Positions 1 to 10,928 of a stretch of DNA of 64,000 bases are shown piece after piece (the first letter of the stretch is position 1; each line of letters starts with the position of its first letter). Both the position numbers and the translations under genes were made by a program. Source of the stretch: Tetrapyrgos nigripes (lineage: Eukaryota > Basidiomycota > Agaricomycetes > Agaricales > Campanellaceae); assembly GCA_013368315.1 (NCBI GenBank), contig JAACJM010000018.1, positions 62,001-126,000 of the forward strand, read 5' to 3'. Below the pieces are notes generated by a model, which was given only the letters and a program-made list of their open reading frames with translations, did not search any database and had not been told where the DNA came from.

Positions 1-2
1 GC

Positions 3-992
3 ATCTTTGATGGTCAACATGATAACAGCCAAGTCTGGTGGACCAGTGCAATCATTTATGCTAGCACTGTTCATTTTGAAGATGATATCGCCAAGATTAT
101 GTGGGCGCTGTCCTACTTCCAAACAGGTTGTGCTGCCACCTACCGCCAAAGCCTCATTGACCATGGACACCTCTACAGCTCCTCCCGCTTTGATACCTGG
201 CAAGAATTTGAAGCCGAGTTCATCAAGGAGTTCATGCCAGAAGATGAATGCACCCAGGCTAGTCTTACCCTAGAGGGTGTCTCCTACTTCCAGGGCACAG
301 CTTCTGTTGACGAATATGTCGACAACTTCTGTGCTCTCATCACCATTAACGTTGAACCCGTCCTCTACTCCACGAACCCTAATGCACCTACCATCAAGGC
401 CCGACTTGAGGACACAAAACATGTTGGTCAGACAGTGGTCCTCAAATTCCGACATGGACTGCAGCCTGCTTTAGAGAAGAAGGTTGCAGAGGCAGAGGCT
501 CGTCCACAGGAATGGGACACCATGGCTTGGTATTTCCTGGCCAAGAGGTTTGATAAACATGAATGGGAAGATGCGATCTTCCGTGGTGCTCAGAGAAGTG
601 TGCACCCTGGTCCACCCAAGCCTACTTTCCCTTCTCGTGCTCAACCTCAGGGTCATTCCCTTCTCCCAATCCAGTTCCCTACCCCTGCTGCCGCCCCCAT
701 TCCTGCCCCTTGTGCACCAGCCCCTGCCCAAGCTCCCCTTTCCAAAGGCATTCCCATGGAAGTCGATGCCTTGAGGCAGAGGTTCCTAGCCCACTGCACC
801 TGCTACACATGTGGCAAAACTGGTCACTTCTCTGCAGCATGTCCAGACTGCCAACATGAACATGTTCGCATCGTGGATATGTCTGTTGATGACTGGCAGG
901 AGATTGCAGAAGCATACGCAGCTTTCCAGGATTTCCAAGCTGCCCTGATGAATGAGCCCGCTCAGGAGGATTTTGCCAAGGACCAGGAGTGA
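3..992 (+). pseudogene. gag: Gypsy gag, 5' end outside the window
   Basis: The reading frame is open from the first bases of the window to a TGA at 990-992, so the true start lies upstream. The middle part is a retrotransposon capsid-like region (SYFQTG, WQEFEAEF and similar hydrophobic blocks). It is followed by a proline/alanine-rich linker and one zinc knuckle of the form CYTCGKTGHFSAACPDC near 808-858. Gag packages the element RNA into virus-like particles and the knuckle binds nucleic acid. The frame itself has no internal stop, but the pol region downstream is broken. Capsid identity is by family resemblance; the knuckle is seen directly. Confidence 0.88.
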
Positions 993-1167
993 TGGACACG
1001 CCCTCATGGTCAAAAAATAATTACTTTGCATGTTTATCTACAGACTCTATCAATGATAACAATTGTATCTCTGCCCCTGAGTCCATGTGTGAAGTAATTG
1101 CCTCAGTCATGTCTCCCCCTGCCCCCTCTATTTCCCCTTCCATTCCTTCCGTTCACCGTCCAGTTCC

Positions 1168-2016
1168 TTGGTGCTGTCTAAACGTTGGGAACGCCGTCTA
1201 CCTCACAAATTAGTAATCTCCTCCCACAGAAGCCGCTGCCTGACAGTCCCAATAGAGCTAGAGTCCACATCTAATGCCTCTTTGATCTCTGGCAGTGCGC
1301 TCATCGACAGTGGAGCCACTAATATGGGTTATGCCAACACTGAGTTTGTCACCAAGAACTCTATTCCTACCTGGAAACTCCAGAAGCCTATCCCCGTCTT
1401 CAATGTCGACGACACTCCTAACGAGGCTGGAGCCATAACCGAGATCTTGGACACTATCCTGCGTTTAAAAGATCACTCTGAACACATCCAGCTTGCGGTC
1501 ACTCAGCTTGGCAGCCAGGATGTCATTCTTGGCTATGGATGGTTACGAGCCCATAACCCTGAGGTGGATTGGGACAATGGCAACATCAAGCTCAGCCGGT
1601 GCCCCAGGCAGTGCTCTACATGTCATGAAGAAGTACAACAGGAATGTCAACTATCTCTATCTGCTGCCCATCGTCAACGCCAAGCTCTGGAACGTTTTCG
1701 GGAAGGTCCATCTCCCCATGTTATTAAATTGGACCCTGGTGAAGATGAGATGAACAACCTCAGGACCTTTGGCTGTGATGACTTCCCTGACAATGTTTCT
1801 ATTGAGGAAGGTGACCGCATATTTGTTACCTCAGTTCCTCCGGAGTCGGAGTTCATCAGTGCGACAAGCACCACTTCTCAACGTCTAGCAGAAGCACATG
1901 CCAAGGCTTCGAGGAACCCTCATGATGGCCTCCCTGATCACTTCTATGAGTACATAGATGTCTTCTCCAAAGACTCTTTCAATGTGCTGATCGCAAACCA
2001 TGGGACCATGCAGTAG
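1168..2016 (+). pseudogene. Gypsy aspartic protease region
   Basis: The active-site motif LIDSGATNMG is at about 1300-1330, where D-S-G-A is the retropepsin catalytic triplet form. Further on lies LGYGWLRAHNPEVDW, the conserved 'flap and C-terminal' block of Gypsy proteases. In Gypsy elements this domain cleaves the Gag-Pol precursor. The frame runs to a TAG at 2014-2016. Just before it, near 1980-1990, the family reading continues in another frame into the start of RT, so a small indel has separated protease from RT. About 175 bases between the gag stop and this frame hold no clear domain. Confidence 0.85.
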
Positions 2017-3318
2017 AGTTAGTCCCTGACGCTAAACCTGCCAATTGCAAGGTCTACCCACTCACTCCTAATGAACAAAAGGCCCTTGATGAGTTCCTCA
2101 CAGAGAATCTGTCTACTGGTCGCATTCGTCCCTCCAAATCCCCTTTGTAAAGAAGAAGGATGGAAACCTCTGACTCGTCTAAGACTATCGTGTGCTAAAT
2201 GAGATGACGATTAAGAACCGTTATCCATGGCCCTTGATTAACGAACTTGTTAATAACCTCAAGAGTGCACGATACTTCACTAAATTGGATGTATGCTGGG
2301 GTTTCAACAACATCCGGATTCATGAAGGCGACGAATGGAAGGCAGCTTTTCGCACCAACCGTGGTCTCTTCAAACCCCTTGTCATGTTCTTCAGTCTCAC
2401 CAACAGCCCTGTGACCTCCCAGATGATGATGAATGACATTCTCCATGATCTCATCATGGAGGGTGTTGTATCTGTCTATTTTGACGACATCTTGATTTAC
2501 ACCAAGACTGTTGAGGAGCATTGTCGTGTGACTCGCCTAGTCCTGGACCAGTTGCGGCAACACAAACTGTACCTTAGAGCAGACAAATGTGAGTTTGAGA
2601 AGACTCACATTGAGTACCTTGGCATCATCATCTCCCATAATCATGTCGAAATGGACCCTGTCAAGGTATCTGGCGTTGCAGAGTGGCCTGTACCTGAAAG
2701 CAAGAGAGAGGTCTTCTCCTTCCTTGGATTCACCAACTTCTACTGTCGGTTTATCCAGGACTTCTCTCATCATGCACGACCGCTGTTCGAAATGACCTGA
2801 AAAGACATCAAGTTTGATTGGTCTAAGGATGCTCAGGACACCTTCAACATTATGAAGTCCCTAATCACCTCCTCCCCTGTCCTCACCATGCCTGATGACT
2901 CTCGACCATATCGCTTGGAGTCAGATAGCTCTGACTATGCTACAGGAGCAGTTTTATCCCAGCAGTCTCCAGATGATGACAAGTGGCACCCCATTGCCTT
3001 CTACTCCAAGAGTCTTAACACCGTTGAATGCAACTATGAGATCCACAATAAGGAAATGCTAGCCATCATCCGAGCCCTTGAGGAATGGAGACACTTCCTT
3101 GAAGGAGGACCTTTTCCCATGGAAATCTGGACAGACCATAAAAACTTGGAGTACTTCCGAACTGCAAAAAAGCTCAATCAATGTCAAGCCTGTTGGTCCC
3201 TGTACCTCTCTCGTTTTGATTTCCAGTTACACATTGCCCTGGCCGCACTATGGGCAAGCCTGATGCATTGTCCCGCTGACCTGATCATGGTACTGGTGCC
3301 GATGACAATTCAGACATT
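2017..3318 (+). pseudogene. Gypsy reverse transcriptase and RNase H, broken
   Basis: RT blocks are easy to see: the palm motif with YFDDILIYT at about 2475-2505 (catalytic D-D), SARYFTKLDV before it, and FLGFTNFYCRFIQDFS after it. RNase H follows from about 2850 with YRLESDSSDYATGAVLSQ, NKEMLAII and WTDHKNLEYF. Lesions: stops near 2172 and 2181 at positions where the family has Arg and Gln, a stop at 2798-2800, loss of a few residues at 2144, and a frame change at about 3235-3245 that ruins the end of RNase H. This copy cannot make a full Pol. Domain identity is certain; the exact number of lesions is not. Confidence 0.92.
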
Positions 3319-4919
3319 GTGCTACTCAAGCCAGAGATGTTCTCAATCGCTGCTGTCACTACTGCAATTGATTTGACTGGTGAAGAAGTCGAGATCATGA
3401 GAGACGTCCACTTCGCTGTTCTTGAAAACGAGCTAGAGGAACAAGTCATGCGTGCTGTGCAAGCCTTGCGCAAGTCCCACACTCGCTCTATTCACAGTGC
3501 AGAATGGGATAAACATGAAGGGCTGCTGTATTTCCAGGGCAAGATCTATGTTCCTCCTTCCCATGACCTCCACCACTGCATAGTCTCCCAACACCATGAC
3601 ACCAAGGTCGCTGGTCACCCTGGATGGTTCAAAACTGTAGAACTTGTCTCACAGAACTACTGGTGGCCCCAGATGTCTTGGTACATTGGGCTGTATACCA
3701 AGACTTGTGATCTATGTATGCAGACCAAGACCCGTCATCACCTCCCCATTGGAGAGCTCATCCCTTCTGAGACTCCCACTGAGCCATGGCAGTCAGTGTC
3801 AGTTGACTTCATTGTCGAACTACCAGAAGCTCATGGGTACAATGCAGTCATGGTGGTTGTAGACATGTTGGGCAAGAGAGGTCACTTCCTTCGGACTCAT
3901 ACAACAGTTACTGCTGAAGGAGCTGCACGTATCTACTTCAGGGAAGTATGGAAGCACCATGGAATGCCCAGATCAGCATGCTCCGGCTGTGGCCCACAGT
4001 TTGTCGTGGACTTCATGAAGGAACTCTGTAGGATGGCTGGTGTCAAACAGGAACTTTCTACAGCCTACCACCCACAGACAGACGAGCAGACTGAACATGT
4101 CAATCAAGAGCTAGAAGGTTACCTGTGTCAGTGGGTGAGTCAACGCCAGGACGACTGGGATGAGCTACTGCCCACTGCTGAGTTCTCCTACAACAATAAG
4201 GTCCATGCGTTGACTCAGCAAACTCCTTTCATGATTTACACTGGTCAAAACCCTCGTATGGGTTTTGAGCCTCACACATGGCAGTCAGAAATGGAGAATG
4301 TCAATGACTTTGTTGATCAACTCAAGTCAGGCTGGACAGAGGCACAGGCAGCACTCACAAAGGCCAAGTCAGAGTATGCCCAATACTATAACCGTCGCTG
4401 TACCCCTGCCCCTGTCTTTAAGCCTGGTGATCAGGTCTGGTTGGATGGCTCTGACATCAACACAACCCGTCCATCAAAGAAACTCAGTCACCGTTGGCTT
4501 GGGCCTTACACCGTTCTTCAAGAAGTTGGCAAGGGTGCCTACAAACTGAAACTTCCCCCATCCATGAAACGCCTCCATCCAGTCTTCCCTGTCATCAAAC
4601 TCGACTGCTACACTGACAATCATATCCCTGGTCGCAGACCTGACCCACCTCCTGACCCTGAAATCATTGATGGCGAAGAAGAGTTCGAGGTTGAAGAGAT
4701 TTTGGATAGTCGTCGTTATGGACGTTGGAAAAAGTTGCAATACCTTGTCTGATGGAAAGGCTATGGACCACAAGAGGACTCATGGGAGCATGCAGAGGAT
4801 TTGGTACATGCTCCAAAAGCAGTGGCAGACTTCTATGCAAGGCATCCTGATGCTGTTAAAATGGTACGAGTGTCGCAATCTGATCATTCCAGGAACTGGT
4901 GTGCTGCATCGAGGTCACC
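3319..4919 (+). pseudogene. Gypsy integrase with C-terminal chromodomain
   Basis: The N-terminal HHCC zinc finger is visible as HHCIVSQHHD...C-D-L-C around 3573-3720. The catalytic core includes VDFIVELPEAHGYNAVMVVVD (first Asp), the second Asp region near 4000-4015 and the HPQTDEQTEHVNQELE block (catalytic Glu) near 4065-4110. The C-terminal GPYTVLQEVGKGAYKLKLP block is followed by a chromodomain: FEVEEILDSRR, then WKGYG and SWEHAEDL. A TGA at 4750-4752 interrupts the chromodomain exactly before WKGYG, and the frame stays open beyond it to the TAG at 4927-4929. Chromodomains of this class steer integration toward heterochromatin. Confidence 0.93.
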
Positions 4920-4928
4920 ACAGATCTA

Positions 4929-4940
4929 GTGAGGGGGTGA
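4929..4940 (+). other. Polypurine tract of the Gypsy element
   Basis: GTGAGGGGGTGA lies directly before the TG of the 3' LTR, the place where plus-strand DNA synthesis is primed in LTR retrotransposons. Position and base composition are the evidence. Confidence 0.75.
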
Positions 4941-5575
4941 TGTAAGGGGACAGTTTCCTTTTTCCTTCCCTTCTCCTTTAGGACTTGTTTGTTCTTGTTT
5001 TATCTGGACTTCATCAACTTGTTTATCCCTGTTTCACTGTTTCATCATCCATCATTCATTGTTCATCATTTGATCTCCCATCATTCCACCTTTCCATTAC
5101 TTTGTTTCAACTGTACAGTTTTGTAGATCTTTTCCCAAGCCTTCATACGAGTATATATACCCCTTCCCTGCAGGTGAGTATCCTTGAGTTTTTCTCTTTG
5201 GATCCCCTCCTGCAGGTGCATAGTATGTCAGCCTTGTATCTTCTAGTTGTGATTGATATATCTTTGGATCTCCTCCTGCAGTTGTTGAGTGATTGCCTCA
5301 CATGTCAGGAGTGCCCTTACAGTCGGCACAGGGAAGAATTGGGTCTGCAGATTCTATTTGTCAACTTGTCCTATACTGTTCTACAATCTCTTAGGGCCTT
5401 CTCTTCTGCCCTTTAAGTTAGAACAAAGATTCGAAGATGAAGGTGGGTAAGGACCAGAGGTCCTGTAGGTGTGTTGTATTCTTTGAAGAATAGAGGTCCT
5501 GTAATCCTAAGAACAGTTTCCTCAGTATTGAGGTCAAGGGTGACTCATATGTACAAGTAGACAGAGAGGATTACA
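4941..5575 (+). repeat. 3' LTR of the Gypsy element
   Basis: The 635-bp segment starts with TGTAA and ends with TTACA, a 5-bp inverted repeat, and follows directly on a polypurine tract. A TATA-like core (GTATATATACC) at about 5150-5162 is a likely promoter. Two CCTGCAGGTG-like blocks at about 5167 and 5208, and a third, partial CCTGCAG at about 5273, form a short internal repeat. The right end is set by the TG...CA rule and not by comparison with a 5' LTR, so it could be off. Confidence 0.75.
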
Positions 5576-6028
5576 TCACCTGGTTCCAATTTCCAAACCC
5601 AACAATGTGTGCAGATGAAGTTTCGATCATAGCTCCAAGGATCTGCCCAGATGCCTTCTGCGTGGCTACACCAGTACTCGTGTGTGGTAGATCGAGTGGA
5701 AGGGGAAGAGGAGGTTGTTCGTAGTCAGGTGGGCTCTCAGGCAGTTTGAAGCGAATCTGAGAGAATGGGGTAGGCAGGATGAAGAGAATACACAAAAAGG
5801 AGGATGATTGTTGCTACACTGTTACTCGAAGTACACAGTGGGTTTGCAGCCTACTCGAAGTAGTGTCTGCTGGCAGTTGAAACATATTCAAATTGCAGGG
5901 GAGAAGTACAACCCTTGCAGTATAAATGAATGGAAATAGAAAGGGAAAAAGATATTGAAAGTAGGGACAAGTAGATAGACAGTAAAAGACTCAATATAGT
6001 GAGGTGGGTGTGAGGGAGTTCGTTCAAG
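5576..6028. other. Intergenic stretch after the Gypsy LTR
   Basis: The only open frame of note is a 74-codon one on the minus strand (5571-5795) with a proline-rich, non-conserved translation. I see no domain, RNA gene or clear promoter here. It may be old transposon interior. Confidence 0.4.
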
Positions 6029-6467
6029 TGTCAAGGTTGTTGATACACTCAAATAACCACCCAAGTCACACAGTTTGAGGACAGGTACAAAGCAGTTGAT
6101 TGAGAGATAGAGATAGAGAAACGAGTAAGCTGACTATGCTCTACACTGTGTAGTATGGTATGGAGTGGAGACAAAGTGAATGAACTAAAGGATTAGCTAG
6201 AATGTCTAGTGGTTTATATAGAAGAGCAATGAATAGGTGCTAGGAGAAACATAAGAGAAAGTGGAGAAATGCAGGGGAAAGATAGGATTGATAGAATGGA
6301 AGATTGATTGACAGTTATTATAGAGTTTGACAGGTTCTATAAGGTTCAAAGTCAGTAATATAAGGTTTAAAAGGTTTATCGAGGAAATGCAATAGACAAA
6401 TGATCAGAAGATGGGTTTAATAATGAAATAGAAGAAGAAGGACAAAGAACTGTAGCAGTTTGTGACA
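6029..6467 (-). repeat. LTR-family copy, minus orientation
   Basis: The plus strand starts TGTCAAGG and ends TGTGACA. It matches, in reverse, the solo LTR at 49819-50287 along its length, including the GAACTGYWACAG start and the AAGGTTCAAAGTCAGT block. The flanking 5-mers (TCAAG and CAATG) do not match, so this copy has lost its duplication or is a rearranged end of a longer element. It has a TATATAG-like box at about 6218. Confidence 0.75.
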
Positions 6468-8598
6468 CAATGCAGAGGAATCTGTCCACTTTGTCATATA
6501 CCAAATAGCAGGTTTGCAGTCATTTCTATACTTACATTAACCATAATTCACTGATATTATTTGACAGGCAAAAACAAGGATATTATCCAAGGCTTTGATG
6601 GATTACTCAAGGTTATGCAACACTTTCAAAGAATGCATGACTCATACATTCGTAAGTTGCAGTGTCTAGGACTTACCTTTGATTAATCTGTGAGACAGAT
6701 GGACAACCCATTTGATATGGTCGATCTCAATGCCAGTGTAAACTGGACCAGCTTGAGCGCCGTGAGGCAGAAACATTAACAGAAATTCCTCGACATAGAA
6801 GACAGAGTCATAGCCACACACCATCTCCCTGAAAACGTGATCGATCTGCTCTCAGAGAAGGTCAAGCTCCTGACACTCAGTCTACACTGAAACAGCCCTG
6901 AAAACAAGTCAAGATTACAGTCCCCAATAGCTCTGAATCAGAAGATGGATCACCTTCCCCACCAGACATAGTTGACAAGCAGTTAACTCAGAATCGTTAC
7001 AAAGAGCTTTCTCCAGCAAAAACCAGACCAACCAATTCATTCACACCCATAATAGTTAACCTTGCTGCTGCAAAGGAATTTGCTAGCTATCCATGGGCAA
7101 ATAACTCTTGTTGGCTTGATACATCATTGGAGATCATTTATGTGACTTTGGCATGTCATGGACATTGGAAGGACTTCTCAAGTTTTGCTGCAGACATAAC
7201 CCATCCAATTTCACACCTGCACAAAACCCTTAGCAACCGCAGAGCTTGGCCTCTTTCCACTTTTCCAGGCTCTAAAGGTGGCAAATCAGTTATCCTTCAA
7301 AACATACATGATACATTCAAACATTTTGCTTGTCAATAGCAGAGAACTCATATGCTATGGTAAGTCAGTTTCACTCTGATCACATTACAAATCAGAGATA
7401 TTGATTGCTTATGAACACAGGAGCATGAATATCATTCTGCACTAGTAAGTCAAGGACAGTGCAATTTATCAAGCATGACAACTGATTATTTACTGTATTG
7501 GCTGTATTATCTGATCTGCCCACAAGGTGGACCAGTCAATCCAGAAGCTGTTAAGTTCTTTCTTCCTGTGGTACAAAGGCTCTCAAGCTGTAGTGAAGGC
7601 CATTACCAAGTTGAGAGTCCTTGGACCACATCTTCCACCTGGCAGGAGCCAGCAGCAAGATATCTCCAACTGTTTGGGGGGAAGATTGAGAACTGGTTCC
7701 AGTCAATTTTCAACCTGTCCTGAATGGAGGTTCCACAGGAAATCAGATCACAGAGGACTGGTGTGGCAGGAAGCAAACAATGGGGTCTGGATGTTGGTCC
7801 TCCTGAGGATTTGTGGTGGCCTTATATGGTCCAGAGAAAAATGAACCAGATCTGCGTGTTGCTACAGAATCTGACCTTGAGGTGCAGTATTATCTTGGCG
7901 TTATTAAATATTGTTCTTGCTAACTGTAGTTTAGGAGAGTGAATTTTGTAAAGCTGAAAGAGAGAAGATGGAGCAGAAGGTAAGGGAGAAGGAGGCAGAG
8001 AAGCAGAGCCATGCACTTCTACAGCCAAAACCAAGGCCATTGACCAAGGAACAAGCAGCAGAACGTAGTAAAAAGGTTTTACAGGAAGCTGGACTTATAG
8101 CTGAAAGGCCTGACCCTGTTAAAGAGGAAGTAATTAACACATTGCAGACTGCACAGCTGCGTAGATCTAAGCGGGTGGCAGATCACACAAAAGAGACTGA
8201 GGAGACGGAGAATGATAAAAAAATCCAAGAAACAAAGGAAACAATAATTTAGAATACTGATCTGGGAGGCATACTAAGTAGTTCAGAGTCATAAATAAGT
8301 AGGAAGACTGTTGAATGTAGATACAGAGTCCTTGTTATCAGCCTGCTGAAATTTTGAATCATGAGATCCATGAGAATGATTCTGAAAATTACTATAGCAG
8401 GCAGGTTACTGTCCCAGCATGAAAGGAAGTTCAGTCACACATCACAGCCAAAAATTTCTAAGGCCAGATTTGACATTTTCTATTTTTTTTCAGATTTTCT
8501 CTGGATTTTCTTTTGGTCAGAAAGACTGAACTTTCATTCATGCCAGGACAGTAGTATATATGTGCAAATAGCCATTAGTTCTTTCCAACAGACTCTCA
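6468..8598 (+). pseudogene. Decayed coding region of unknown origin
   Basis: Short open pieces in changing frames suggest one old gene on the plus strand. The clearest piece (about 6985-7340) reads through PWANNSCWLDTSLEIIYVTL, which resembles the Cys box of papain-fold deubiquitinase-like peptidases carried by some eukaryotic transposons. Pieces at 7527-7844 and 7968-8252 follow; the last is a 94-codon, Lys/Glu-rich frame with LRRSKR, a possible nuclear signal. There are many stops between pieces. I do not recognise the gene with certainty. A transposon origin is likely because it lies between two mobile elements. Confidence 0.4.
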
Positions 8599-8628
8599 TC
8601 ATATATACAAAGGACATCCGTTTGTCCT

Positions 8629-8646
8629 GTTTGTCTCGAGACAAAC
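8629..8646. repeat. 18-bp perfect palindrome near the Helitron 5' end
   Basis: GTTTGTCTCGAGACAAAC is a perfect palindrome 30 bp inside the proposed 5' terminus. Just before it, GGACA and TGTCC (8612-8616 and 8623-8627) form a second short stem. Such subterminal structure may mark the origin end for rolling-circle transfer, but Helitron 5' ends often lack hairpins. Confidence 0.6.
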
Positions 8647-9053
8647 CTGCAATCTGATTGGCTAGCAATAGCCGTCGGCTGAGAAGTGGTGCAGAATCAT
8701 GGCCAACACGTTGCCGATAGCATGCGCGTCAACAGATTTGTCAGCCTTTCCGTCTTACTGCACTACGGCGATGAGCACCATCGGGTCTCGACAGGCATTC
8801 CTGGCTGCGCAAGGCGCTGGCTCTGCCAACTGAGATACCTTTCTGCTTTCCTTTCCTAGGATACGACTAGGTCGTAACCACAGCCTTGGCTTGGTCAAGG
8901 TTTTTCCACTGGCTTGGCCGGTCTCCATTCCACTTTGAGAAAGTTCCTTGCTTTTCCCATTGACGCGTCCTTTACTTCGAGCTCCACCGAGCATGCACAG
9001 TCAGACTAATCCTTCCGTTCCCTTGCCATTGTGAGTGTTCATTCGCGGTCTTC

Positions 9054-10928
9054 ATGTTTGACTTCCCTCAGTCTTTTCAGACCCAGTGCCAACCTCTCTC
9101 TCAGCACTTTGAACAGCTCATTCGACGATCTGCCGATGTTGCTACTGTTTGAAAAGGACCAACATTTGCATTCAGAGCAGTCGAGGAACAGGGATACTCA
9201 GCGGTGTCCCATCGTCATGGTATGTTTGTCTTACTGTATTGTTTCTGTCGCAGCACTAATCTTCGATTCCTTTCAGAAGCGCGGTCTACCTCATCTTCAT
9301 ATCCCATGGTGGATGTTACCCCTCGCAAAGCTTTAAGTAGATCTGCTCTATCGTTGTCATTGCTAAATAAATTTTACTCTTCAAATTTCAAATATGTGTG
9401 AGGGTGAAACCATCCGGAAAGTTCTGAAAAATGGTCACGCATTTGGAAATATCGGCTGCAACTTCACGCGTACTGATGCAGCATTGTTTACCTTCCTATG
9501 ACCGAACCTAGCAGTTCATGTAAGTAATTTCCAGCTCTACCCATCCTTATTTTTACCTTGCATGCGCAGCCCATTATCCAGATACACCCACCACGCCTCA
9601 GCGCTATCAATGACATATCCAGCACGTTTTTAGGCAAGCTCAACTTATTGAAGACGCTCAAATCAGTCCACGGAGAAGACGGACTCTTCGAGCTGGACAG
9701 AACGAAAATGGAAGCCGTATGGATGACGAGGATCCTTTCTGCTCTTCTGGTGACCGTAGAGGGCAATCTTTCATCTGAGATGACTTGGTATGCTTATAAT
9801 TAAATGTTTTGATCCTGGTACACAAACTAATGGTCACTTCAGTCATTGTTGCATTCTCCAAACAGTCCTCCTTCGCCTACCCATTTGGTATGTGTCCAAA
9901 TACACATCAAGGATATTCACTAACGCGATTTGGGAATTCCAGACCGGCTCAAGTCATACACGCCGACCATTCAACGATCTCAGCAACACTCCCCGCAGGC
10001 ATCTCCCAGTCTTGCCATTTCACTTACCCACACCAGCATCAAGTCAAGTCTTGAATGCAAGCGGAAACACTCCCGATGCACAAATACGAAGGCGCATCAA
10101 TGGTTCCTCCACGCCTACCCCCTCTCTCAGCGCCCGGCAGGTAGCTCAACGCATCCGTCGTCAAAGAGAACGGCAGGATTCGGAACTACGAGACTCCAGC
10201 GCTACACCTACTCTCAGCGCCTGTCAAATAGCCCAGCGTGCCCGTCGTCAAAGAGAACGAGGAGAGTTAGAGCAAGGTAAGTTGATGGCTACGTAGACGT
10301 CTGCAGCTCTCGAATTTAACTCACTCTTCAGAACCTTCGATGTCTGGTCTTGCCCGTCAACCCTTACTTGGTCCAATACCCAATCCGTTACCAATTCCCG
10401 CTGTGACAGTTGTTCAAGGAGAATATCGATCCCCTGTGCCCCTGACCAACCGTCAAATAGCTCAGTGTGCCCGTCGACAACGAGAATGAGACCAAAGAGA
10501 GCAGCAAGGTATGAACCTAAGTATTATATTGATCAGAAGTCTGTGTTGACCGCGTTCTTTTCTTGGGTCATGCAGCTGCACAACCGCCTTCAGCTAACCC
10601 CTTACCAACCCCAGCTGCTTCAGCTCCCCAGCAGAGAGGTAGGTTGATACAAAAAACCAAATTGACTATTTCTGCAAAATCTAAATAACTACATGGTGTG
10701 TTCAGGCCGCCATGCCCTACCCTTTCACCCCCGCCCATCAACACCAACTCCGTCTGAAGTGGGTGATGATTCTCAAGACCGCCATCAACAACCCAGTCCT
10801 TCCTCAAACCGCCACCAACAGCGCTCCCCTTCTCCAGTTGCTTCTGAAGATGACCATCGTCCAGAAGGTATTTTTTTTTTAGCAAAATTATCTGTTTGTC
10901 CACTTACTGATGATGCTTTAAAGTTCAT
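9054..10928 (+). pseudogene. Upstream exons of the Helitron protein, with STPR-like repeats
   Basis: Several small open segments separated by plausible 50-60 bp GT-AG introns precede the main ORF (for example donor GTATGT at 9219 with acceptor TTTCAG at 9275, and donor GTAAGT at 10274 with acceptor CTTCAG at about 10331). They encode three copies of a basic motif of the form RQ(V/I)AQR(I/A)RRQRER at about 10134-10176, 10221-10260 and 10455-10485. This resembles the STPR DNA-binding repeat. In the third copy a TGA stands where the repeat has Arg, so a continuous fusion to the main ORF is broken unless splicing avoids it. Exact exon joins are uncertain. Confidence 0.5.

Larger units (their letters stand above)
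1..5575 (+). mobile_element. Ty3/Gypsy LTR retrotransposon, 5' truncated by the window edge, decayed
   Basis: Order of parts is gag with zinc knuckle, aspartic protease, reverse transcriptase, RNase H, integrase, chromodomain-like tail, polypurine tract and 3' LTR. This is the order of Ty3/Gypsy elements of the chromovirus type. The coding region carries several stops and frame changes, so this copy is not autonomous. The 5' LTR and primer-binding site lie outside the window, so the target-site duplication cannot be checked. Confidence 0.93.

Noticed and set aside
8699..8833. 44-codon ATG frame near the Helitron 5' end
   Set aside because: Too short and without features; more likely leader sequence of the Helitron transcript.
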